Source of the DNA: DATLCI01 sp035526435 | GTDB taxonomy: Bacteria; Acidobacteriota; Terriglobia; Terriglobales; Acidobacteriaceae | NCBI GenBank assembly: GCA_035526435.1 | Contig: DATLCI010000166.1 | Span: forward strand, 1 to 37,437 | Length of the DNA: 37,437 bases | Direction: 5' to 3' | Shown here: in pieces, positions 26,716 to 34,878 of the stretch | How the letters are laid out: each line of letters opens with the position of its first letter | Position numbering within the stretch: the stretch's first letter is position 1 | Notes under the pieces: generated by a model | Seen by the model: only the letters and a program-made list of their open reading frames with translations | Told to the model about the DNA's origin: nothing | Database searches by the model: none | Position numbers and translations under genes: made by a program

Positions 26716-26766
26716 CAGTGTGACAGAAACTAACGGCAACGCCGCGAGCCTATAGAGAAGCCGCCT

Positions 26767-26800
26767 TTGTATGGAGAATGCGATTGTATGGAGAATGCGA
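26767..26800 (+). repeat. Exact 17-bp tandem duplication at a translation start
   Basis: TTGTATGGAGAATGCGA occurs twice without a gap, at 26767-26783 and 26784-26800. Each copy carries GGAG. The second copy sits six bases before ATG 26800 and is the ribosome binding site of the TPR gene. Because 17 is not a multiple of three, codons begun in the first copy do not all stay in frame. Confidence 0.9.
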
Positions 26801-27852
26801 TGCGTCGTTTGCTATCCATCTGTCTGCTGTTAGTGCCAGGCCTCGCGAACGGTCAAAGCAATCTTATGAGCCTGATCGATGGAGGACATTACAAACGGGC
26901 ACGCGCCATCGCGGACACGCGGGTGAAACAGAATCCTAAAGATGCCGAGGCCCTGTACGCCATGGGCCGGGTGCGCCAGGCATACAACGATCTGGAGGGA
27001 GCACACTCCTACGCAGAGCGGGCGGTGGAAGCCGATGGCTCCAAGGCGCATTATCACTGTCTGCTCGGGCAAACGAGTGGAAACAAAGCCGAAAAAGCCG
27101 GAATATTCTCGAAATTCTCTCTGGGACGCGCCGTGAAGAAGGAGGCGGAGGCGGGCATCCAGATGGATCCGAGATTTCCCGATTGTTACCAACTGCTGCT
27201 CGTATTCCATTTGAAAGCGCCATCGGTGATCGGCGGGGATGTAAAGCAAGCACAGGAGATCGCCAACAAGCTGCTGACTATCGATCCGGTGGAGGGATAT
27301 TTTGCGCAAGCCCGCATTGCGCAAGAGAACAAACAGAACGACAAGTTTGAGGGCTTATACCTCAAAGCAGTGCAGGCGAATCCGCGGAGCTACAAGGCCA
27401 ACCTGCAGATCGCGGGTTTGTACGCGGGACAAAAGAAGTACGACCTCTCGGAAAAATATGCGAGGGAGGCAGTGAAGATCGATCCTACGCGAGCCGGAGC
27501 GTATTCACTGTTAGTGCAAATCGCGGTGGTGCAGCAGAAGTGGGAACAAGTAGAAAGCATCCTGGCGCAGAGCGAAAAGGCAGTTCCGGATAATCTGAAT
27601 CCTTATTATCAGGCTGCGCGAACGGCACTGGTGGAGAACAAAGAACTTCCTCGCGCCGAAAAATATCTACGGAAATATCTCACGCAAGAGCCGGAAGGCG
27701 GCGGGCCTACCTGGGCGAATGCGCATTGGCGGCTGGGCCTCGTGCTGGAAAAAATGGGTAGAAAGGCGGAGGCGCAACAGGAAGTGCGCATGGCCCTCAC
27801 TCTGGATCCGGCCTTTGAAGCGGCCAAGAAGGACCTTGAGCGCCTGAAGTAA
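26800..27852 (+). CDS. Secreted TPR-repeat protein within the dcw cluster
   Basis: A 350-residue exported protein. Residues 1-19 are a signal peptide (MRRLLSICLLLVPGLANGQ). The rest is a chain of tetratricopeptide-like helix pairs, for example DAEALYAMGRVRQAYNDLEGAHSY, SYKANLQIAGLYAGQKKYDLSEKYAREAV, and ANAHWRLGLVLEKMGRKAEAQQEVRMAL. TPR proteins are protein-interaction scaffolds; no catalytic motif is visible. It lies between murC and ftsQ, where murB and ddl often are, so a periplasmic role in septal wall assembly is a reasonable inference but unproven. Start ATG 26800 is chosen by the GGAG spacing and clean signal peptide; in-frame ATG 26788 is an alternative. Confidence 0.85.
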   Translation: MRRLLSICLLLVPGLANGQSNLMSLIDGGHYKRARAIADTRVKQNPKDAEALYAMGRVRQAYNDLEGAHSYAERAVEADGSKAHYHCLLGQTSGNKAEKAGIFSKFSLGRAVKKEAEAGIQMDPRFPDCYQLLLVFHLKAPSVIGGDVKQAQEIANKLLTIDPVEGYFAQARIAQENKQNDKFEGLYLKAVQANPRSYKANLQIAGLYAGQKKYDLSEKYAREAVKIDPTRAGAYSLLVQIAVVQQKWEQVESILAQSEKAVPDNLNPYYQAARTALVENKELPRAEKYLRKYLTQEPEGGGPTWANAHWRLGLVLEKMGRKAEAQQEVRMALTLDPAFEAAKKDLERLK

Positions 27853-27920
27853 AAGGGAAGTGTACGGCGTCCACAAGAATATCCACAGACGAGACTCCTA
27901 TAAAACCAGAAAGAATCCCT

Positions 27921-27939
27921 AAAAAGCTCTCTGCTTTTT
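27921..27939. terminator. Weak terminator-like hairpin before ftsQ
   Basis: AAAAAGC (27921-27927), loop TCTCT, GCTTTTT (27933-27939). The stem has only two G-C pairs, so it would be weak. It lies in the 132-bp gap between the TPR gene and ftsQ, and a TATAGT at 27953-27958 without a good -35 follows it. Confidence 0.35.
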
Positions 27940-27984
27940 GGCTGAAAACGGTTATAGTTTGAAGGGCGAATCTTCCATGCGTTC

Positions 27985-28968
27985 ATGACGCGCGACGACG
28001 ACCGTTTTAATCCGGAGCGTTCGGCATCCGTCCCCTACTCCGAGAGGGACCCGAACGCCGTTGCCTCCATTGCTGCCGACGATATCGAGCTTGACGACGA
28101 CCTGGAGACGGAAGAAGAGCCGCAGTTTCTGCGAGCGCAGCGTCGCGTCCCGGTACGCAAAGGTCCGGTCACGCGCAAGACCGCGAACCGGCTGCGGATG
28201 GTGCTCATCATCGCGGTGGTCCTGGGCACTATCGGCGTAGCCAGCGCGGGAGCTTATACCTACGCGACCAGCTCATGGCGCTTCCGCATTGATTCCGGTG
28301 ACAGCATCGAGACCGTGGGTCTGCACAATGTGACGCGGGCGCAGGTGCTGGAGGTGATGGGCGGCGACATTGGCCGCAACATCTTCCGCGTGTCACTGGA
28401 GGAGCGCCGCAAACAGTTGGAAGACATCCCGTGGGTGGAGTCGGCTACGGTGATCCGTTTGCTACCCGCCGTGTTGCGAGTACACATCACGGAGCGGAAG
28501 CCGATGGCATTCGTCCGCATCGGTTCAAAGATCTCGCTGATCGATGCTTCCGGCATCGTGATGGATCTGCCGGCGAAGGCGCGCTCAAAGTATTCGTTCC
28601 CCGTGATCACGGGAATGGGAAACTCTGAGCCGGTCTCTACGCGCGCGGCGCGAATGAAGATCTATGCGCGGCTAGTCGGCGAACTCGACGCCGGCGGCGC
28701 CAGCTATTCGAAGGACTTGAGCGAAGTTGATATCAACGATCCGGACGACGTGAAGATCACCGTGGAGGATCCCGCGGGCGCATTGGTCATCCACCTGGGC
28801 GGAGGCAATTTCGCCGACCGCTATCGGATCTACCTCAACCACATTCAAGAATGGCGACAGCAGTTCACAAAATTGGAATCCGTGGACCTGCGCTACAACA
28901 ACCAGATCATCGTGAATCCGGATGCGCGCGGCGCGGCCGGAGCGACCGAGAAGAGGCCGAATCCTTAA
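27985..28968 (+). CDS. ftsQ: Cell division protein FtsQ (DivIB family)
   Basis: A 327-residue bitopic division protein. The acidic cytoplasmic tail (about 1-68, with DDIELDDDLETEEEPQ) precedes one membrane segment (about 72-94). A POTRA domain follows (FRIDSGDSIETVGLHNVTRAQVLEVM, NIFRVSLEERRKQLEDIPWVESATVIRLLPAVLRVHITERKP), then the FtsQ beta domain. FtsQ recruits FtsL/FtsB and regulates FtsWI. The ribosome binding site before ATG 27985 is weak. The stop overlaps the ftsA ATG by one base (TAATG). Confidence 0.93.
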   Translation: MTRDDDRFNPERSASVPYSERDPNAVASIAADDIELDDDLETEEEPQFLRAQRRVPVRKGPVTRKTANRLRMVLIIAVVLGTIGVASAGAYTYATSSWRFRIDSGDSIETVGLHNVTRAQVLEVMGGDIGRNIFRVSLEERRKQLEDIPWVESATVIRLLPAVLRVHITERKPMAFVRIGSKISLIDASGIVMDLPAKARSKYSFPVITGMGNSEPVSTRAARMKIYARLVGELDAGGASYSKDLSEVDINDPDDVKITVEDPAGALVIHLGGGNFADRYRIYLNHIQEWRQQFTKLESVDLRYNNQIIVNPDARGAAGATEKRPNP

Positions 28969-30188
28969 TGGGCAGTACTAACGACAAACAGATCGCGGTG
29001 ATTGACGTAGGCAGCGCCAAGACGAGCGTGGTGGTAGGCGAAGTCGCGGACGGAGTCTTGCGCTATCGCGGGCACGCCACCGTGGAATCGCGCGGTACGC
29101 GCAAGGGCGCCATCGTTGACCTGGACAAGACCGTGGGAGCGATCACCAAGGCCGCGGAAGACGCAGAGAAGATGTCCGGCGGCCCTATTGGTCATGCAGT
29201 AGTGTCGGTAGGGGGACCACTGATGCGCGGCATCAACAGCCGCGGTGGCATGAATCTGGGAGCGCGTCCGCGGGAGATAACCCGCGATGACGTGCGGCAG
29301 GCGATCGATCGTGCACGTTCGGTAGTGCTACCTGCGGACCGCGAGATGGTGCATCTGCTGCCGCAGGAATTCATCGTTGACCAGCAGAGTGGGATTCGCG
29401 ACCCGCTGGGCATGACGGGGATGAAGCTGGAAGTCAGCGTGCACATGGTGACAGCGGGGCAGAGCTCGACCCAGAACGTGGTGACATGTGCGAACCGAGC
29501 CGGTATTCAAGTAGATGACACCGTGTTCGAGGGGTTGGGCGCGGCCGAATGTGTATTGCGTCCGGACGAGCGTGAGCTCGGCGTCTGCTTGCTCGACATT
29601 GGCGCGGGGTCCACGGACATGATCGCGTTTTTCGAAGGCTGGGTAGCGCATACCGGAGTCGTTCCGATCGGCGGTGACCACTTCACCAATGACGTAGCGG
29701 TGGGACTGCGGACACCGCTGGCCGAGGCGGAAAAGATCAAGCGCAGCTTCGGGCATGCAGTGGTGACCAACGTGCCGGAGGGGAATGAGATCGAAGTACC
29801 GGCCGTAGGCGAGCGGCCTTCACGATTGATGCCACAGAGATTGCTAGCCGAGATATTGGAGCCACGAGCGCGTGAGCTCTTCGAGTTCGTGCGGGAGAAC
29901 CTGCGGCAGGGCGGCGTGCTGGATACTTTAGGCGCGGGACTGGTGCTCACGGGTGGTGCGGCGCGGCTGCCGGGATTGCTGTCCATCGCGGAATCCGTGA
30001 TGCGGCGTCCGGTGCGACTGGGGGTGCCGATGCCGCTTTCGCGTATGCCCGTGACGCTGGCCGAGCCGGAATATGCAGTCGCGCTGGGCACGTTGATGTA
30101 TGCGCATCGCTCCCGTGTGGCTCGGTCAGTGCCGCAAGAGACCGGCTTGAAAGCGAAGTTAAAAGCGTTCTTTCAAAGTGCAGGGTAG
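28968..30188 (+). CDS. ftsA: Cell division protein FtsA
   Basis: A 406-residue actin-fold ATPase that anchors FtsZ to the membrane and joins it to the septal synthases. ATP-binding segments are IAVIDVGSAKT at the N-terminus, CLLDIGAGSTDM and LVLTGGAARLPGL. The SHS2/1C insert is present. The C-terminus GLKAKLKAFFQSAG is a short amphipathic helix, the membrane-targeting sequence. The ATG at 28968 overlaps the ftsQ stop; a longer frame from 28851 runs inside ftsQ and is rejected. ftsZ follows after 97 bp containing short direct repeats. Confidence 0.96.
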   Translation: MGSTNDKQIAVIDVGSAKTSVVVGEVADGVLRYRGHATVESRGTRKGAIVDLDKTVGAITKAAEDAEKMSGGPIGHAVVSVGGPLMRGINSRGGMNLGARPREITRDDVRQAIDRARSVVLPADREMVHLLPQEFIVDQQSGIRDPLGMTGMKLEVSVHMVTAGQSSTQNVVTCANRAGIQVDDTVFEGLGAAECVLRPDERELGVCLLDIGAGSTDMIAFFEGWVAHTGVVPIGGDHFTNDVAVGLRTPLAEAEKIKRSFGHAVVTNVPEGNEIEVPAVGERPSRLMPQRLLAEILEPRARELFEFVRENLRQGGVLDTLGAGLVLTGGAARLPGLLSIAESVMRRPVRLGVPMPLSRMPVTLAEPEYAVALGTLMYAHRSRVARSVPQETGLKAKLKAFFQSAG

Positions 30189-30230
30189 GTGACAGTTTGT
30201 CAGTGACTAGTGGCTGGTGACTAGCAATCC
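30189..30230 (+). repeat. Three 14-bp imperfect repeats between ftsA and ftsZ
   Basis: GTGACAG at 30189 and GTGACTAG at 30203 and 30217 recur at exact 14-bp steps. The first unit includes the inverted repeat GACA, GTT, TGTC. The array begins at the second base after the ftsA stop and ends about 55 bp before ftsZ. It could be a regulator site or a degenerate simple repeat. Confidence 0.6.
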
Positions 30231-30285
30231 CCGTAGCGCACCAGACAAGTTTCGTAGCTAAAGTTTAAGAAGCAGAGGTGCAGTG

Positions 30286-31575
30286 ATGGCGGAAAAGAAT
30301 GGCAACGGCAGCGGCGAGGTAAGGATCTCTTTTCACGACGACACGCGCAACAACGCCAAGATCAAGGTCATCGGCGTGGGTGGCGGCGGCGGCAACGCAG
30401 TCAACCGCATGATCAACGCTCATGTGGAGGGCGTGGAGTTCGTGGTCGCGAACACCGACCTGCAGGCGCTGCAGATGTCGCAAGCGTCGGTGAAGATCCA
30501 GTTGGGAGTTAAGTTGACTTCGGGGCTGGGCGCCGGCGCGAACCCTGAAGTAGGCCGCAAGGCAGCTCTGGAAGACGCCGAGAAGATCATTGAGGCGCTC
30601 GAAGGCGCGGACATGGTATTCGTCACCGCCGGAATGGGCGGCGGTACGGGAACAGGTGCGGCGCCGATCATCGCTTCACTCGCCAGTGAGATGGGCGCGC
30701 TTACAGTGGCGGTAGTGACCAAGCCATTTGCGTTTGAAGGCAAGCGCCGGTTGACCCAGGCAGATCGCGGCATTCAGGAGCTGGTGGATTCGGTGGACAC
30801 GACCATCGTCATCCCGAACGAAAAACTGTTGGCGGTAGCCCAGGATGCCGGCTTCTTTGAATCGTTCCGGGTAGCCGATGACATTTTGCGGCAAGCGGTA
30901 CAGGGCATCTCGGACATCATCACCATCCCCGGCATCATCAACCGCGACTTTGCCGACGTGAAAACCATCATGCAGGGAATGGGCTACGCGGTAATGGGCA
31001 CGGCCACGGGACGCGGTGAGCGCAGGGCGACACAGGCGGCACAGGCGGCAATCGCATCGCCGCTACTCGAGGCGGGCGCGATCGACGGCGCCCGCGGCAT
31101 CCTCATCAACATCACCGGTTCCAGTTCGCTGAAGCTGGCCGAGGTCAATGAGGCTTCCACCATCATCCAGAGCGCGGCGCACGAAGACGCGAACATCATC
31201 TTTGGCGCGGTGCAAGACGAGAAGATGAAGGACGAGGTCAAGATCACAGTCATTGCGACCGGCTTCCGTACGGATATGCCGGCCAAGAAGGACAAGGACC
31301 GGACGGTCACGGATGCAGCCGCGGCGATCTCCAGGGAGCGAACGGTCTCAGCGTTCATCCCTTCCGTTCCGACATCCGTCAATCGCGCGGCGGCGGTGGT
31401 CCGCCCTCAAGCTACGTCTGCCCCCGCGCCCGCCATGACGCGGGACGCCTCTCCCCGCGAACCCCTGCAGCGTGAGGGTGGGACGATCGAGTCAGTAAAA
31501 CAGAACATCCGGGCAGAGGTGGAGGCTGACGACCTGGACGTTCCGGCTTTCATCCGCAAGCGGGGGGAGAGCTAG
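30286..31575 (+). CDS. ftsZ: Cell division GTPase FtsZ
   Basis: A 429-residue tubulin homologue that forms the Z ring. The GTP-binding segments are VIGVGGGGGNAVNRM near the N-terminus and the tubulin signature Gly118-GGTGTG-124. The T7-loop region (NRDFADVKTIM) needed for hydrolysis is present. A variable linker (about 335-405) leads to the conserved C-terminal peptide DDLDVPAFIRKR (415-426), which binds FtsA. Start ATG 30286 has GAGGTG at 30275-30280; the GTG immediately before it is a possible alternative. It is the last gene of the cluster. No clear intrinsic terminator follows. Confidence 0.97.
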   Translation: MAEKNGNGSGEVRISFHDDTRNNAKIKVIGVGGGGGNAVNRMINAHVEGVEFVVANTDLQALQMSQASVKIQLGVKLTSGLGAGANPEVGRKAALEDAEKIIEALEGADMVFVTAGMGGGTGTGAAPIIASLASEMGALTVAVVTKPFAFEGKRRLTQADRGIQELVDSVDTTIVIPNEKLLAVAQDAGFFESFRVADDILRQAVQGISDIITIPGIINRDFADVKTIMQGMGYAVMGTATGRGERRATQAAQAAIASPLLEAGAIDGARGILINITGSSSLKLAEVNEASTIIQSAAHEDANIIFGAVQDEKMKDEVKITVIATGFRTDMPAKKDKDRTVTDAAAAISRERTVSAFIPSVPTSVNRAAAVVRPQATSAPAPAMTRDASPREPLQREGGTIESVKQNIRAEVEADDLDVPAFIRKRGES

Positions 31576-31786
31576 CCTCCTATCCTCAAAATGGCCGCGA
31601 ATCGACCGAAGGATGCCCGAAGCGCCGGGTAGTCACCTTGGGAATCATCCCGGGGGCTTGTACGAAGGTAACGTAGCAAATCCTATTCGCCCCTAATCTA
31701 TTAGTTGTAGTTGCAGCATGGGCCGGTAACATCGTAGGTTGATGTCATCACTTTCCGTACCTTCTGAACCGAGAGGCTAGTTCGCT
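31576..31786 (+). other. Region between ftsZ and the PilZ gene
   Basis: A 211-bp stretch without a gene. CCTTGGGA can pair with TCCCGGGG (31639-31658 area, two G-U pairs), but there is no T-run. CTAAT/ATTAG forms a small inverted repeat near 31696-31707. I see no riboswitch that I can recognise. Confidence 0.3.
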
Positions 31787-32434
31787 TTGCCCGAGACCTC
31801 CATTGCGGAACCCACGGGGTTTCCTGCGCAACGTAAATATCCGCGCATCAACGTGCATACGCCGGTCATCGTTTCATCCAGTACTTCGTCTTGTTTGGGC
31901 CAGACGGAGAACATCAGCATGGGTGGTGCCCTGGTTTTTTGTGGCGGTACGTTCCAGCCGCAGGAACACAGCCGTTTACGTTTCAATCTGCCCACCGGAG
32001 TCTCAGTAACAGCAACCTGCAAACTGGTGCATCAACAAAACAACGCCCGCCTGGGTTTTGAGTTTGTGGAGATGGAGCCGGCCATGCGGGCGGAGTTAGG
32101 GACCTTCCTCCAGAAGCTGAGCACGCACGCCCGTCGCGGGGCGCGCATTCCGAAACGGTTCAGCGTGGCGCTTTCCCGCGATGCCAAGAGTGAGATTGAC
32201 CAACTGGCCGAGACGGTGATGATCAGCCGTTGGGGCGGATTGATGGTGTGCCGCGGGACCTTCCGGATGGGACAGAGCATTTACTTATGGTGGCCGCAGG
32301 GGAAACGGGGCGCCAATGCCCGCATTGTGATGCATCGGCGAGGGAACCATGCGGGGGTGGTCGAAGTCGGTTTTGAATTCACCGACCACGAGAATTTCTG
32401 GGCGATGGACTTTCCCAAAGACGTAATCGAATAG
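31787..32434 (+). CDS. Tandem PilZ-domain protein, second domain degenerate
   Basis: A 215-residue soluble protein. Residues about 12-105 are a PilZ domain with both c-di-GMP-binding signatures: the Arg-rich QRKYPR motif and N-x-S-x-x-G in TENISMGG. Residues about 115-212 look like a second PilZ fold: RIPKRFSVALS followed by VMISRWGGLMV, in which the Asp/Asn of the motif is replaced. The first domain probably binds cyclic di-GMP; the second may dimerise or have lost binding. The start is TTG with GAGAGG at 31771-31776. It converges on the isochorismatase gene with two bases between stops. Output target is unknown; a link to division is only positional. Confidence 0.82.
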   Translation: MPETSIAEPTGFPAQRKYPRINVHTPVIVSSSTSSCLGQTENISMGGALVFCGGTFQPQEHSRLRFNLPTGVSVTATCKLVHQQNNARLGFEFVEMEPAMRAELGTFLQKLSTHARRGARIPKRFSVALSRDAKSEIDQLAETVMISRWGGLMVCRGTFRMGQSIYLWWPQGKRGANARIVMHRRGNHAGVVEVGFEFTDHENFWAMDFPKDVIE

Positions 32435-32436
32435 CC

Positions 32437-33048
32437 TCAGGCAGCATCCTTCAATAATTCCCCAAAATTGATCTTGACCGACGGACGTATGTCCGCCTTG
32501 AGTATGCGGCGCATCTGCTCCATCGCGAAACGGTTCTCCTCCTCTGAGTTGGAGACCGTGCAATCTTCCGGGACAAAGAGTTTGAGGTCACGCATGTAAG
32601 CATCATTGGCGGTGAACAGCACGCAGATGTTGGCCGCGATGCCGGTGAGGATCACAGATGAGGCACCCAGGTATCGGAGCAAGGTGTCCCGCGTGGTGGA
32701 ATAGAAGCCAGAGTGTTTTGGCTTCAGCACAAAGTAGTCATCATCTTCCGGCCGGAGGATGCGCGCCACTTCTTCGCCGTCATTCAGGCAATGTTCGATA
32801 AGTTTGCGAAAATCAGATTGCCAGAGGCCGAAATTGTCATTCACATAGATAACTGGCACTCCCGCCGCCTTGACGCGCCGTTTGAGCGCGGCAATCGACC
32901 TCGCCATGCGCGACGCGACTTTTACGATGGCTTGGTTTCCTTTGAAGTCAAGGTCATTGATGACGTCGATAAGAACGAGGGCGAGGGGTGATTCGTCAGG
33001 GGCGGAGCCATGCAAGTCATTGCCACCAGGACCGGGTGCGCATTTCAT
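32437..33048 (-). CDS. Isochorismatase-like cysteine hydrolase
   Basis: A 203-residue member of the isochorismatase/nicotinamidase superfamily with the expected triad: Asp28 (LVLIDVIND), Lys109 (VLKPKHSGF) and Cys142 (GIAANICV). The cis-peptide context before the cysteine (GIAAN) is typical. Substrates in this family include isochorismate, nicotinamide and various amides, and the sequence alone does not choose among them. No enterobactin-type or NAD salvage genes are near. The start is uncertain: ATG at 33048 is preferred, but the frame remains open to a TTG at 33114 and neither has a clear ribosome binding site. Confidence 0.85.
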   Translation of the reverse strand: MKCAPGPGGNDLHGSAPDESPLALVLIDVINDLDFKGNQAIVKVASRMARSIAALKRRVKAAGVPVIYVNDNFGLWQSDFRKLIEHCLNDGEEVARILRPEDDDYFVLKPKHSGFYSTTRDTLLRYLGASSVILTGIAANICVLFTANDAYMRDLKLFVPEDCTVSNSEEENRFAMEQMRRILKADIRPSVKINFGELLKDAA

Positions 33049-33120
33049 GCTGATTTGAAGGGTGCATATTGTGGTTCGGTTGCAAGATAAGCCAACAACT
33101 CCGATTTGAGCCAAAGCATC

Positions 33121-33150
33121 TCTTTAAGGCAGGTAAGTAGGCCTTAAGGG
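33121..33150. promoter_or_regulatory. Inverted repeat between hydrolase and transpeptidase genes
   Basis: TTAAGGC (33124-33130) and GCCTTAA (33141-33147) form a perfect seven-base inverted repeat around ten bases, extendable by G-U pairs. It lies in the divergent intergenic region and could be an operator or a hairpin. Confidence 0.4.
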
Positions 33151-33185
33151 AACCGTTTAGGGCATCTTTTTGGCCGCTTTTGCGG

Positions 33186-33214
33186 TTGCAATCAATGAAG
33201 AAAGACCCTACTAT
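33186..33214 (+). promoter_or_regulatory. Predicted promoter of the stand-alone transpeptidase gene
   Basis: TTGCAA (33186-33191), a 17-bp spacer and TACTAT (33209-33214), each matching four of six consensus bases. It would leave a leader of about 115 bases before ATG 33338. Confidence 0.4.
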
Positions 33215-33337
33215 CGGGCATAGAGCATCCCGAGAAAAACCCAGGGCGATTTGCGTGGCAGACACGGCGGGAAATGTCTGCTTGTGGGTCTAAGGTCTGG
33301 GAAAACGGATGTTGATATCCTCAAACAGGTTGGGTGA

Positions 33338-34528
33338 ATGCGCGCATTTCTGATCTCCGCACTAATACTTTTCATATCGGCAATGGGTTTCGCCGGGACT
33401 ACTCCAGGCAAAAAGAATTCTAAGACATCTGCACGATCCGTTACCGAAAGCGCAAAAGCCACGAGCAAGATGAGCAAGCTCAAGGCCAGCCGTCCTCGGG
33501 CCAAGACCTATTCCAAAAAATCCAGGAAGCCGGTTAAGCGACACTACTACGAGCGCTTCTATACGAGTTCGTTCGCGGATGACAACACGGCGGGCGACCA
33601 AGTCGCCGGCGAAGACGCAGTCGTCCGGGCCGCTGCGGTGGAAGCTTTAGGCAACATGAACGGTACCGTGGTTGCAGTTGATCCCGATACCGGGCGCATT
33701 CTCGCCATGGTGAACCAGAAGCTGGCGCTGAGTGAAGGCGCGCAGCCCTGTTCCACCATTAAGGTGGCGGTGGGTCTGGCGGCCCTGAGTGAAGGCGTGA
33801 TCTCACGCGACACCGACATCAAGTTAGGCCGCCGCAGTTACATGAACCTTACCCGCGCGCTGGCAGTTTCAAACAACGCATTTTTTGAGACGCTCGGACG
33901 CCGGTTAGGTTTCGAGAAGGTAAGCCACTACGCTCAACAATTCGGACTGGGCGAGTTGGCGGGTTACAACATCGAGGGTGAGCACCTGGGAACGTTTCCC
34001 ACCGAAGAGCTGGAAGCGAAGCTGGGCGGGGTAGGGAAGATGTGTTCGTTCGGCGAGAACATCAACATGACGCCGTTGCAACTCGCAGCCATGACCTCCG
34101 CGCTTGCTAACGGCGGAAATCTTTACTACCTGCAGCATCCGAGGAGCGGCGATGAGATCGCCAGCTTCCAGCCCAAGCTGAAACGTACTCTGGATATCGC
34201 CCCTTACATCCCCGACATGGCGGATGGCATGGGCGGTGCCGTTCGCTATGGCACGGCGCGCAGCGTGAACTATAACTTCAACGAGGAACCCATTCTGGGT
34301 AAGACCGGTACCTGCTCAAAGGACGGCACCCGCTTTGGTTGGTTCACCTCGTATGCGAATACCCAATACGGACGCATTGTCACCGTGGTGTTCCTGCGCG
34401 GCGGCCGTCCGACGTATGGTCCGAAAGCGGCGGAGATCTCCGGGAAGTTCTATCGTAATCTGTATGACCACAGCTTCTTTGCGACGAAGGGCACAGAGCG
34501 CAACACCTCTCTAGGCAGCTCGCAGTAA
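33338..34528 (+). CDS. Stand-alone penicillin-binding transpeptidase-domain protein
   Basis: A 396-residue exported protein of the serine penicillin-binding/beta-lactamase fold. Residues 1-20 are a signal peptide or anchor; about 22-70 form a Lys/Arg/Ser-rich linker that may contact the cell wall or membrane. The transpeptidase domain has Ser139-T-I-Lys142, Ser178-Asn-Asn180 and Lys322-Thr-Gly324, so it should be catalytically competent. The class B dimerisation region is missing. Cys138 precedes the active serine and Cys326 follows the KTG motif. It could be a low-molecular-weight transpeptidase, carboxypeptidase or beta-lactam-binding sensor. It is a single-gene unit with its own promoter and terminator, a short distance from the dcw cluster. 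Confidence 0.85.
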   Translation: MRAFLISALILFISAMGFAGTTPGKKNSKTSARSVTESAKATSKMSKLKASRPRAKTYSKKSRKPVKRHYYERFYTSSFADDNTAGDQVAGEDAVVRAAAVEALGNMNGTVVAVDPDTGRILAMVNQKLALSEGAQPCSTIKVAVGLAALSEGVISRDTDIKLGRRSYMNLTRALAVSNNAFFETLGRRLGFEKVSHYAQQFGLGELAGYNIEGEHLGTFPTEELEAKLGGVGKMCSFGENINMTPLQLAAMTSALANGGNLYYLQHPRSGDEIASFQPKLKRTLDIAPYIPDMADGMGGAVRYGTARSVNYNFNEEPILGKTGTCSKDGTRFGWFTSYANTQYGRIVTVVFLRGGRPTYGPKAAEISGKFYRNLYDHSFFATKGTERNTSLGSSQ

Positions 34529-34542
34529 CGAGTCTCACTCAA

Positions 34543-34568
34543 AAAAGCCTCCCTGCGGGGAGGCTTTT
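34543..34568 (+). terminator. Strong terminator after the transpeptidase gene
   Basis: AAAAGCCTCCC (34543-34553), loop TGCG, GGGAGGCTTTT (34558-34568). A perfect 11-bp stem with A-run and T-run on either side, so it could act in both directions. Confidence 0.9.
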
Positions 34569-34878
34569 GTGCTGGGCGAGCGACGCTGGCCGGGAGTGAC
34601 GCTGCACTGCCGCGACGAATGAAAGGCTGGATACGGTAGTGTCACGCTGAACAGCGAGTGGGTCGATTGGCTGCGCGTTGACGGTCTGGTGCAAAGGATA
34701 CAGAAGGGCGAGCACGAGCCACTTGAGAAATGGATACGGTCTCACCTAGCCTCCTTGGCGACGGAGCCCTGGGCGGAAGCGCCGACCAAAGGTAATGACT
34801 CTCCCGCAAGGCCGGTGGTAACAAGCAAAGTGACAGGCGGGACGGAGAAGGGATGGGGGCGGTGGAAGTGAGGATTTA
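34569..34878. other. Non-coding stretch before the fadN promoter
   Basis: About 310 bp. A frame is open from 34623 to 34871 on the plus strand but lacks a plausible start with ribosome binding site, and minus-strand frames are equally short. I support no gene here. Confidence 0.4.

Noticed and set aside
27880..27887. TATCCACA, near-match to a DnaA box
   Set aside because: A single eight-base match between the TPR gene and ftsQ; no cluster of boxes or AT-rich unwinding region, so no origin is supported.
34623..34871. Open plus-strand frame before the fadN promoter
   Set aside because: No plausible start with a ribosome binding site, short, and competing frames on the other strand.
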